A DNA stretch of 64,000 bases from an uncultured Lachnospiraceae bacterium (lineage in GTDB: Bacteria; Bacillota; Clostridia; Lachnospirales; Lachnospiraceae), in assembly GCA_910586645.1 (NCBI GenBank), contig CAJUIS010000001.1, forward strand, positions 1-64,000, given 5' to 3'. A model generated the notes under the pieces. That model was given only the letters and a program-made list of their open reading frames with translations, ran no database searches and was not told the DNA's origin. The position numbers were made by a program, and so were the translations under genes. Below, in pieces: positions 14,493 through 21,680 of the stretch; position 1 is the stretch's first letter, and each line of letters begins with the position of its first letter.

Positions 14493-15242
14493 ATGTATCC
14501 ATATATTCACATAACGCTCCCCTCTTATACGGTGATGGCGTTTCTCGGAGGATTTGTATCGCTTCTGTTTCTCTATTTGGGGATTGACAAATACAAGCTG
14601 GATTTTTCGGTATTTTTAAAACTGTTTCTGGCAAGTGCGCTGGGCGGATTCGCCGGAAGCAAATTATTGTTTGCAGTAACGCAGATTCCATGGATTCTTG
14701 GCCATTTTTCTTTCAAAAACCTGATTTTTCTGATTCTGCAAAGCGGCTTTGTTTTTTATGGAGGTTTATTCGGCGTTATTTTTGCAGTTCTGATTTGCAC
14801 AAAAAAGAATCCCAAACTGCGAAAAAAGGTTTTTACCCTGGCTGTGCCCGCTATGCCGCTGTTTCATGCATTTGGCCGGATTGGATGTTTTTTGTCCGGA
14901 TGCTGTTACGGCAAAGAATTGAGCAAGCCATATCCTGTTTTAAACGGAATTGTTTTCAGCCGGATTCCTGTTTCCCTTATGGAATCCGCATTTGAATTTA
15001 TCTTATTTGGAACGCTCGTATGGGTTCGTAAAAGGAGCGCAGAAGCGGACTTGCTTCGGATTTATCTGACGGCGTATGCCATTTTCCGGTTTGCCAATGA
15101 ATTTCTGCGCGGCGATGAAATCCGGGGGATTTTTTTCGGACTGTCAACGGCGCAGTGGATTTCGATGGCAATTATCACTGCATATGCTGTCTGGGCGGTT
15201 TTAAAAAGACGAAAAAGAAACGATATTCCGGATTCAGACTGA
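14493..15242 (+). CDS. Lgt-like prolipoprotein diacylglyceryl transferase family protein
   Basis: 249 residues with about seven membrane helices and the Lgt layout: VFYGGLFG, GRIGCFLSGCCYGKE, RIPVSLMES and the late FRFANEFLR. In classical Lgt the second block is GRIGNFINGE. Here the Asn and the Glu are replaced by Cys, giving a CC pair, and the conserved His of the first block is Tyr. The late Arg and Glu (FRFANEF) are kept. Lgt moves diacylglyceryl from phosphatidylglycerol onto the lipobox Cys of pre-lipoproteins. This variant may serve the Cys-rich lipoprotein encoded just upstream, or may do different chemistry. A standard lgt is expected elsewhere in the genome. Confidence 0.7.
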   Translation: MYPYIHITLPSYTVMAFLGGFVSLLFLYLGIDKYKLDFSVFLKLFLASALGGFAGSKLLFAVTQIPWILGHFSFKNLIFLILQSGFVFYGGLFGVIFAVLICTKKNPKLRKKVFTLAVPAMPLFHAFGRIGCFLSGCCYGKELSKPYPVLNGIVFSRIPVSLMESAFEFILFGTLVWVRKRSAEADLLRIYLTAYAIFRFANEFLRGDEIRGIFFGLSTAQWISMAIITAYAVWAVLKRRKRNDIPDSD

Positions 15243-15251
15243 CTGGTTCCA

Positions 15252-15280
15252 TTGACAGTTCATCAGCCCTGCCGTATAAT
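15252..15280 (+). promoter_or_regulatory. consensus sigma-A promoter of the TerD gene cluster
   Basis: TTGACA (15252-15257), exactly 17 bases, TATAAT (15275-15280). This is the full consensus. It lies 72 bp before the first terD-like ATG and immediately after the Lgt-like gene. Confidence 0.8.
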
Positions 15281-15351
15281 TTAAAGAAGGGAAATTTACG
15301 TGTACATTTCATTATTCAGGCAAAATAAAAATTTTTTAAGGAGGAAACATT

Positions 15352-15933
15352 ATGCCAATTAATTTGTCAAAAGGGCAAAAAGTAGACTTAACAAAAGGAA
15401 ATCCGGGATTAAAAAACATTATGGTCGGGCTTGGATGGGACGTGAATGCATTCGATTCGGGAGCGGACTTTGATTTGGACGCAGCGGCGTTTCTGTGCGG
15501 CGCAGAAGGAAAGTGCATTACCGACAAAGAATTTATCTTTTATGGCAACTTAGAGCATACAAGCGGAGCCGTAAAGCACATGGGAGACAACCTTACGGGA
15601 GAAGGCGACGGCGACGACGAGCAGATCCAGATCGATCTTGGAAAAATTCCGGCCAATATTGAAAAGATTGCGTTTACCGTCACCATTTACGACGCTGAGA
15701 CGCGACGCCAGAATTTCGGACAGGTAAGCAACGCATACATCCGGATTGTGGACGGGACTTCAAATACAGAGCTGATCCGGTACGATTTGGGAGAAGATTT
15801 TTCCATTGAAACGGCCGTTGTAGTTGGAGAGTTGTACAAAAGCAGCGGGGAATGGAAATTTAACGCGATTGGAAGCGGATTCCAGGGCGGCCTTGGGGCA
15901 TTGTGCGGACACTATGGAATTGAAACAGCATAA
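15352..15933 (+). CDS. terD: TerD-family stress/tellurium-resistance protein, first copy
   Basis: 193 residues behind AAGGAGG. Shows the TerD calcium-binding motifs: FDSGADFDLDAAAFL near residue 35, then GDNLTGEGDGDDEQI, and the C-terminal YKSSGEWKFNAIGSG. TerD-domain proteins are cytosolic Ca2+-binding factors linked to tellurite, phage and chemical stress resistance. First of three adjacent paralogues in one operon starting at the promoter at 15252; the second begins 17 bp later. No terB, terC or terF is in the window, so the unit is a reduced ter-like locus. The exact role is unknown. Confidence 0.85.
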   Translation: MPINLSKGQKVDLTKGNPGLKNIMVGLGWDVNAFDSGADFDLDAAAFLCGAEGKCITDKEFIFYGNLEHTSGAVKHMGDNLTGEGDGDDEQIQIDLGKIPANIEKIAFTVTIYDAETRRQNFGQVSNAYIRIVDGTSNTELIRYDLGEDFSIETAVVVGELYKSSGEWKFNAIGSGFQGGLGALCGHYGIETA

Positions 15934-15950
15934 AAGGAGGAATGATTTAT

Positions 15951-16532
15951 ATGCCAATCAGTTTATCCAAAGGGCAGAAAGTAAGCCTTACCAAAAACAA
16001 TCCGGGACTGAGCAAAGTAGTCGTCGGGCTTGGATGGGACGTAAACCAGTTTGATACGGGCGGTGATTTTGATCTGGACGCAGCGGCGTTTCTTCTTACT
16101 GACACAGGAAAAATCAGCAAATCAGAGGATTTTGTATTTTACGGAAATCTGTCGCATCCGTCCGGGGCGGTGACGCATCAGGGAGACAACCTGACCGGCG
16201 TTGGCGACGGCGACGACGAGCAGATTAAAATAGATCTTTCCAAAGTTCCGGCAAACATTGAGAAAATTGCGTTTACCGTCACTATTTATGAATCAGAAGA
16301 AAGACGCCAGAATTTTGGACAGGTAAATAACGCGTTTATCCGAATTTATAACGAGGCGACAGGCGAAGAGATGCTCCGTTATGATTTGGGAGAAGATTTT
16401 TCCATTGAAACAGCCGCCGTGTTCGGAGAATTATACAAACACGGAAGCGAATGGAAATTCAACGCGATTGGAAGCGGATACCAGGGCGGACTTGCAGCGT
16501 TGTGCGCAAATTACGGAGTCGACGCAGAATAG
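15951..16532 (+). CDS. TerD-family protein, second copy
   Basis: Start chosen at ATG 15951 (MPISLSKGQKVSL), ten bases after AAGGAGG; the ATG at 15942 is too close to that site. The 193-residue protein is a close paralogue of the first copy, with QFDTGGDFDLDAAAFLL, GDNLTGVGDGDDEQIKIDL and EWKFNAIGSGYQGGL all kept. It looks like a tandem duplication that has since diverged, with acidic Ca2+-binding residues conserved in both copies. The role is presumably as for the neighbour. Confidence 0.85.
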   Translation: MPISLSKGQKVSLTKNNPGLSKVVVGLGWDVNQFDTGGDFDLDAAAFLLTDTGKISKSEDFVFYGNLSHPSGAVTHQGDNLTGVGDGDDEQIKIDLSKVPANIEKIAFTVTIYESEERRQNFGQVNNAFIRIYNEATGEEMLRYDLGEDFSIETAAVFGELYKHGSEWKFNAIGSGYQGGLAALCANYGVDAE

Positions 16533-16541
16533 GAGAAATTT

Positions 16542-17144
16542 ATGGCAATCAGTTTACAAAAAGGACAAAAGGTAAACCTTAAGAAAACAAAAACTTCCGG
16601 ACTTGGAGAAATCCTGGTCAACTTAAACTGGAACGCAAAGCCTGTCAAACAGGGCTTTTTTGCAAGTTTAATGGGAGGCGGCGGCATTGATCTTGACCTG
16701 GGCTGCCTCTACGAATTAAAAGACGGCAGGAAAGGAGCTGTCCAGGCTCTTGGAAACGCATTTGGACAGCTTGCGGCCCCGCCGTTTATCGCACTGGACG
16801 GCGACGACAGGACGGGAACTTCCAAAGCCGGGGAGAACTTAAGAATCAACGGGAATCAAATCGCGCAAATCAAAAGAGTCCTTGTGTATACCTTTATTTA
16901 TGAAGGCGTCGCCAACTGGCAGCAGGCGGATGCGACCGTTACCATTCAGTATCCGGGCGCAGAAGATTTGATTGTAAAAATGGATTCTTACAACTCCACA
17001 AACAAGATGTGCGGCCTTGCGCTTCTTGAAAATGTAAACGACGAAACGTTCAGCGTGGAGAAAATTGTCCAGTTTTATCCGGGTCACTCCGCATTAGACC
17101 AGGCTTTCGGCTGGGGAATGCGATGGACGCCGGGCCGAAAGTAG
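16542..17144 (+). CDS. diverged TerD-family protein, third copy
   Basis: 200 residues behind AGGAG. Begins like its neighbours (MAISLQKGQKVNLKK) but has an insertion near residue 40 (QGFFASLMGGGG), an altered first acidic block (IDLDLGCLYEL) and LDGDDRTGTSKAGENLRING for the second. It ends GWGMRWTPGRK. This is the pattern of the longer 'tellurium resistance' subgroup that accompanies shorter TerD copies in Gram-positive ter clusters. Changes in the acidic residues suggest altered calcium binding. It is the last gene of the operon; no separate terminator is seen before the leuS promoter. Confidence 0.8.
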   Translation: MAISLQKGQKVNLKKTKTSGLGEILVNLNWNAKPVKQGFFASLMGGGGIDLDLGCLYELKDGRKGAVQALGNAFGQLAAPPFIALDGDDRTGTSKAGENLRINGNQIAQIKRVLVYTFIYEGVANWQQADATVTIQYPGAEDLIVKMDSYNSTNKMCGLALLENVNDETFSVEKIVQFYPGHSALDQAFGWGMRWTPGRK

Positions 17145-17154
17145 CGGGGAATTC

Positions 17155-17182
17155 TTGACAAATCTCAATCGTATGATAAAAT
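17155..17182 (+). promoter_or_regulatory. leuS promoter
   Basis: TTGACA (17155-17160), a 16-base spacer and an extended -10 TGATAAAAT (17174-17182). It lies just past the end of the third terD-like gene. Confidence 0.7.
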
Positions 17183-17198
17183 TCTATAGAGTATGTAA

Positions 17199-17235
17199 AA
17201 AGCCCGGCGGGTCAGGTTCATACCCCCCGGGCTTT
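17199..17235 (+). promoter_or_regulatory. GC-rich hairpin in the leuS leader
   Basis: AAAGCCCGG (17199-17207) pairs perfectly with CCGGGCTTT (17227-17235) and lies between the promoter and the ribosome site. The 3' side is followed by ATAAG, not a T-run, so it is not a good terminator. There is no T-box sequence or specifier stem-loop. It might stop read-through from the ter genes imperfectly, or affect mRNA stability or attenuation. Confidence 0.45.
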
Positions 17236-17258
17236 ATAAGATCACAGGAGGAAGCAGC

Positions 17259-19670
17259 ATGGCAGTACCATATAATCACAGAGCCATAGAACAGAAATGG
17301 CGGAAAAACTGGAAAGAACACCCGATTAATGTAAACGACGGAAAAAAAGACAAATATTATTGTCTTGATATGTTCCCATATCCGTCGGGAAACGGACTTC
17401 ATGTAGGACATTGGCGCGGATACGTCATTTCTGACGTTTGGAGCCGCTACAAGCTGATGCAGAACTATTATGTCATTCATCCGATGGGATGGGACGCATT
17501 TGGACTTCCGGCGGAAAATTATGCAATCAAGATGGGAACCCATCCTGCCAAATCCACAGCGGACAATATTGCCAAAATCAAAGAACAGATTCAGCAGATT
17601 GCGGCTATTTACGACTGGGACATGGAAGTCAACACGACAGATCCTGCTTTTTACAAATGGACCCAGTGGATTTTTGTAAAAATGTTTCAGAAAGGGCTGG
17701 CTTATGAAAAAGAGATGCCGATCAACTGGTGCCCTTCCTGTAAAACGGGCCTTGCCAACGAAGAGGTCGTAAACGGCAAATGCGAACGCTGCGGCGCAGA
17801 TGTAACAAAGAAAAATTTAAAGCAGTGGATGCTCAAAATCACGGCATACGCAGATCGTCTGCTTTTAGATCTGGACAAACTGGACTGGCCGGAAAAAGTC
17901 AAGAAAATGCAGACTGACTGGATCGGAAAGAGCCATGGCGCAGAAGTGGATTTTCCGGTTGAAGGCCGCAGGGAAAGCATTACCGTATACACAACGCGCC
18001 CGGACACCCTGCATGGAGCGACATTTATGGTGCTTGCTCCGGAACATGCTCTGGCGGCAGGGCTTGCGACAGAGGAGACGAAAGCTGACGTAGAAGATTA
18101 TATTTATAAAGCGTCCTTAAAATCTTCTGTGGATCGTCTACAGGACAAAGAGAAGACGGGCGTATTTACGGGAAGCTATGCAGTCAATCCATTAAACGGA
18201 GCCAAAGTCCCGATTTGGCTTTCCGACTATGTTCTGGCGGATTACGGTACAGGGGCGATTATGTGCGTTCCGGCGCATGATGACCGTGATTTTGAATTTG
18301 CCAGAAAATTCGATTTGCCTGTTGTACAGGTCATTGCAAAAGACGGCAAAGAAATTGAAGATATGACAGAAGCCTATACGGAAGCCTCTGGCATTATGAT
18401 CAATTCCGGCGAATGGAACGGCATGGAATCCTCCGAACTGAAAGTAAAGGCCCCTGAAATGATTGAGAAAAAAGGCTTCGGCAGGAAAACGACAAATTAT
18501 AAGCTGCGTGACTGGGTATTTTCCCGTCAAAGGTACTGGGGCGAACCGATTCCAATTGTACACTGCAAAGACTGCGGCCCTGTTGCTGTGCCGGAAGAAG
18601 AGCTTCCGCTGCTTTTGCCGGACGTGGATTCCTACCAGCCGACAGGCACGGGAGAATCCCCGCTTGCAGACATTGCGGAATGGGTCAACACTGTCTGTCC
18701 AAAATGCGGCAAACCTGCAAAAAGAGAGACAAATACCATGCCGCAGTGGGCCGGCTCTTCCTGGTATTTCCTGCGCTATGTGGACAGCAAAAACGATAAG
18801 GAACTTGTCAGCCGGGCAAAAGTGGATCAATACCTTCCGGTGGATATGTATATCGGCGGCGTGGAACATGCCGTACTGCACCTTTTGTATTCCAGGTTTT
18901 ATACCAAATTTTTATGTGACATCGGCGTCATCGACTTTGACGAGCCGTTTAAAAAACTTTTCAACCAGGGTATGATTACCGGGAAAAACGGCATAAAAAT
19001 GAGCAAATCCAAAGGCAACGTCGTATCTCCGGACGATCTGGTCAGAGATTACGGCTGTGATTCCCTGCGGTTATACGAGCTTTTCGTAGGGCCTCCGGAA
19101 CTGGATTCCGAATGGGACGACAGAGGAATCGACGGCGTATACCGTTTTATTTCGAGATTTTTCCATCTTGTAATGGAAAATAAAGACAAAGCCGTTCCGG
19201 AGACAAAAGAACTGGTCAAAGTCCGCAACAAACTGATTTACGACATTACAACAAGGCTGGAAGGCTTCAGCTTAAACACGGTGGTTTCCGGCTTTATGGA
19301 ATACAACAACAAACTGCTTGAAATGTCCAGAAACGGCGGCGTAGATCGAAAGACGCTGGAAACGTTCGTACAGCTTCTGGCTCCGTTCACCCCTCATATC
19401 AGCGAGGAACTCTGGCAGGAGCTTGGACATGAAACGTCTGTATTCCGGGAAAACTGGCCTTCCTATGACAAAAAGGCAATGGAAGACGACGAAGTGGAAA
19501 TTGCAGTTCAAATCAATGGAAAGACAAAGACAACCGTCACGCTGCCAAAAGACTGCGGCAAAGAAGAAGCTCTTTCCAAAGGAAAAGAAGCTCTTGGAGA
19601 AAAGCTTGGCGGAAATATCATCCGGGAAATTTACGTACCAGGCAGAATTATCAATATTGTGGCAAAATAA
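17259..19670 (+). CDS. leuS: leucyl-tRNA synthetase
   Basis: 803 residues, the usual size, behind GGAGG. Class I synthetase motifs: the HIGH-like FPYPSGNGLHVGHWRGYV near residue 40, the catalytic KMSKS (MSKSKGNVVSPDDLV near residue 585), a zinc-type CPSCKTGLANEEVV, and the CP1 editing domain with TTRPDTLHGATF and the conserved VPAHDDRDFEFA. It ends with the anticodon-binding helical domain and a small C-terminal domain (EIYVPGRIINIV). It charges tRNA-Leu in the cytosol and edits mischarged norvaline or isoleucine. Expressed from its own promoter at 17155 with a hairpin leader. Confidence 0.97.
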   Translation: MAVPYNHRAIEQKWRKNWKEHPINVNDGKKDKYYCLDMFPYPSGNGLHVGHWRGYVISDVWSRYKLMQNYYVIHPMGWDAFGLPAENYAIKMGTHPAKSTADNIAKIKEQIQQIAAIYDWDMEVNTTDPAFYKWTQWIFVKMFQKGLAYEKEMPINWCPSCKTGLANEEVVNGKCERCGADVTKKNLKQWMLKITAYADRLLLDLDKLDWPEKVKKMQTDWIGKSHGAEVDFPVEGRRESITVYTTRPDTLHGATFMVLAPEHALAAGLATEETKADVEDYIYKASLKSSVDRLQDKEKTGVFTGSYAVNPLNGAKVPIWLSDYVLADYGTGAIMCVPAHDDRDFEFARKFDLPVVQVIAKDGKEIEDMTEAYTEASGIMINSGEWNGMESSELKVKAPEMIEKKGFGRKTTNYKLRDWVFSRQRYWGEPIPIVHCKDCGPVAVPEEELPLLLPDVDSYQPTGTGESPLADIAEWVNTVCPKCGKPAKRETNTMPQWAGSSWYFLRYVDSKNDKELVSRAKVDQYLPVDMYIGGVEHAVLHLLYSRFYTKFLCDIGVIDFDEPFKKLFNQGMITGKNGIKMSKSKGNVVSPDDLVRDYGCDSLRLYELFVGPPELDSEWDDRGIDGVYRFISRFFHLVMENKDKAVPETKELVKVRNKLIYDITTRLEGFSLNTVVSGFMEYNNKLLEMSRNGGVDRKTLETFVQLLAPFTPHISEELWQELGHETSVFRENWPSYDKKAMEDDEVEIAVQINGKTKTTVTLPKDCGKEEALSKGKEALGEKLGGNIIREIYVPGRIINIVAK

Positions 19671-19684
19671 AAAGGAGATTTTAT

Positions 19685-20623
19685 ATGAAAAAAAGCATTG
19701 CAGTCAGAATACTGGCATTTCTTATGCTGATTGGCGGTTTTTCCCTGTTTTATACCATATCCGCCCAGGCGGCAGTCAGCGCGGCGTCAAACGTTGCACA
19801 GACGAACGCCGGAAAAGATTCTATCACGGTAACATGGGCTCCGTCCAAAAATGCATCCGAGTATCACATATACTGCAAAGAATGGGAAGCTTCTGAATAT
19901 ACGCTTGCCGGAGTAACAACAGGCACGGAATATACTATTACCGGATTAAAGGACGGCACAAAGTATTACGTGCAGGTAAAAGCATCCGACGGCACAGAAG
20001 AAAGCTATGGCGTTTCCGTCTATAACGCCGTCACCCTGCCGTCTCAGGTTACGGGCTTAAGACAGGAGCGATGGTGGTATTTTGCGCATTCCCTGGACTT
20101 AAAATGGGACAAAAAAAGCGGCGTAACAGGCTATGAAGTGACTCTGTCGAACAGCAAAGGAAAAGTTCTTCGAAGCCAGAACGCATACGCATATGCGTCA
20201 GGCACAACGCTTTACAATTTAAAAGACAGTGTATATACAATTAAAGTCCGGGCCTATACCGTTTACAACAATAACACATATTACTCCTCCTACAGCTCCA
20301 TCAACTGCATTCCGCAGGCGAGGATCAATAAGATACAGGTAAAGAACAAGAAGCTTACGTTCAACTGGAAAAAAGTAGACGGAGCGACGGGATATCAGAT
20401 TTATGTATCCATGAAACCCAAAAAAGGCTACAAACTTGCAAAAACAGTCGGAAAAAAGACGGCAAGCTGTACGCTTGCCAAGATAAAAGGCAAAAAAATA
20501 AATCCGAAAAAGACCTATTATGTATATGTAAAAACGATTTGTAAAAAAGGAAAGAAGAAAGGGACTTCCGGAGCGCTGTATTACTGGTCGTCCAAAACAG
20601 GAAAATATGATTACCTTTCATAA
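19685..20623 (+). CDS. secreted fibronectin type III-repeat protein
   Basis: Begins 14 bp after leuS behind AAAAGGAG. A signal peptide covers about residues 1-29 (ending SAQAAVSA). The mature part holds three fibronectin-III-like domains: about 30-120 (ITVTWAPSKNASEYHIY, YYVQVKASDG), 120-215 (LDLKWDKKSGVTGYEVTL) and 215-312 (LTFNWKKVDGATGYQIYVS). The last domain is very Lys-rich, a common feature of Lachnospiraceae secreted repeat proteins. There is no sortase motif, choline-binding repeat or enzyme domain. It probably binds a surface or polysaccharide outside the cell; the partner is unknown. A strong convergent terminator follows. Confidence 0.75.
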   Translation: MKKSIAVRILAFLMLIGGFSLFYTISAQAAVSAASNVAQTNAGKDSITVTWAPSKNASEYHIYCKEWEASEYTLAGVTTGTEYTITGLKDGTKYYVQVKASDGTEESYGVSVYNAVTLPSQVTGLRQERWWYFAHSLDLKWDKKSGVTGYEVTLSNSKGKVLRSQNAYAYASGTTLYNLKDSVYTIKVRAYTVYNNNTYYSSYSSINCIPQARINKIQVKNKKLTFNWKKVDGATGYQIYVSMKPKKGYKLAKTVGKKTASCTLAKIKGKKINPKKTYYVYVKTICKKGKKKGTSGALYYWSSKTGKYDYLS

Positions 20624-20625
20624 CA

Positions 20626-20668
20626 ACAGGAAGAAAGAATCCGGTTCTGCCGGATTCTTTCTTCCTGT
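20626..20668. terminator. convergent bidirectional terminator
   Basis: A perfect 19-bp stem (20626-20644 with 20650-20668) and a 5-base loop, with A and T runs on the two sides. It serves the FN3 gene on the plus strand and the small gene ending at 20669 on the minus strand. Confidence 0.9.
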
Positions 20669-20950
20669 TTAACGCTTCCGCATTCCCCGCATCAGCATCA
20701 GGATCTGATCCGCCTTTCTCTGTTCCTCCGGGGACATATTCTGCTTTAAAATCTCAATAATCAAATCCGTTTCATTTGGCGTAAACGAAATTCCTTCCTG
20801 TTTTGCATTGTTTACAGCTCCAAGAATCATATTTGACATTTCTTTGGCATTTCCGGATTTGTTCTGCGAAGCGAATTTCATCAGAAATTCCAGCTTTTCC
20901 GGCGAAATTCCAGAAAATTTCTCATTGTTTTTAAAAAAATCCTGTTCCAT
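20669..20950 (-). CDS. small conserved helical protein, unknown function
   Basis: 93 residues, starting MEQDFFKNNEKF behind AAAGGAA, with no signal or membrane segment. It is built of amphipathic helices (EKLEFLMKFASQN, DLIIEILKQNM, SPEEQRKADQILMLMRGM) and ends in basic residues. It lies 60 bp downstream of a second small gene with the same tendencies (MMMTAF in one, MLMRGM in the other), which suggests a pair or distant paralogues in one operon. I do not recognise the family. The genome context gives no pathway. Confidence 0.6.
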   Translation of the reverse strand: MEQDFFKNNEKFSGISPEKLEFLMKFASQNKSGNAKEMSNMILGAVNNAKQEGISFTPNETDLIIEILKQNMSPEEQRKADQILMLMRGMRKR

Positions 20951-21010
20951 GCTTATTCCTTTCTTTGACCATGCTTTCCATGCTATTGTGCATTTTTCTG
21001 CACATCTCCT

Positions 21011-21364
21011 CTATTCCGGAACCGGCGTGTGCAGAAATGAATCATAAGAAGAAAACATCTGAAATGCCGTCATCATCATTTCAATGGAGTCCTGTTCCGC
21101 AGGAGTGCAGAATTTTTTGATATCATTTAAAAGCTGCATTCTCTTTTCAGACGGATCGTCTGTGGAACACATACTTAAAGAAGGCGTCTCTTCATTAAAC
21201 AGAGAAGCGACGTTTCGAAGTTCCAGAAACTTTATCAGAATGGCAAAATTTTTCTGTCTGGAGCCATCCATGTAGGGAATTATTGTCTTTAACATCTGTA
21301 TGTTTCTGGACTGCGTTTCAATGTCAAAAGCTGTCGGCGTATATTCACTCTGTTCCTGTTCCAT
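21011..21364 (-). CDS. small conserved helical protein, unknown function, partner of the downstream gene
   Basis: Start chosen at MEQEQSEYTP, 117 residues, preceded by AAAAGGA. The longer reading from 21439 lacks a ribosome site. The protein is helical with QSRNIQMLKTIIPYMDGS, QKNFAILIKFLEL, and a C-terminal EQDSIEMMMTAFQMFSSYDSF. Both this and the next gene combine 'limit-like' helices with Met-rich ends, as in small cytoplasmic adaptor proteins. No catalytic residues are seen. The 316-bp gap to 21680 contains only promoter and leader sequence for the plus-strand protease. Confidence 0.55.
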   Translation of the reverse strand: MEQEQSEYTPTAFDIETQSRNIQMLKTIIPYMDGSRQKNFAILIKFLELRNVASLFNEETPSLSMCSTDDPSEKRMQLLNDIKKFCTPAEQDSIEMMMTAFQMFSSYDSFLHTPVPE

Positions 21365-21514
21365 AAAAATCCTTTTTTCTTTAAGATATGCCAAAAGGGC
21401 AAAACGTATGACTGAACCGGATAGGATCCTGAAAAACAAACGTTTTCTTTTACAGGAAAAAATAATTTAAAAATATTTATCTATATTTATTTTATAGAAC
21501 TATTTCGGAAGCTG

Positions 21515-21543
21515 TTGACAGACATTTTAAATAAATGTATTAT
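21515..21543 (+). promoter_or_regulatory. promoter of the subtilase/LRR operon
   Basis: TTGACA (21515-21520), 17 bases, TATTAT (21538-21543). The predicted leader is about 130 bases long, with an ATTGATCAAT palindrome near its start. The A+T-rich stretch 21460-21680 holds no other feature I can support. Confidence 0.65.
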
Positions 21544-21680
21544 ATATTATAGATTGATCAATTTATATAAATGAAATTTTCTATACAAATCATAGTGTTT
21601 CGGCAGCATGATAGAATGTTCAGATTCGCTTTGAAAAAAGAACCGTAAACCGATGCATTTTACTGAAAAGGAGAAAGACT

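Noticed and set aside
15352..17144. Complete tellurite-resistance (ter) operon
   Set aside because: Only TerD-domain genes are present; terB, terC and terF are absent from the window.
17155..17258. T-box riboswitch upstream of leuS
   Set aside because: The leader is only about 70 bases and has no T-box consensus or specifier stem.
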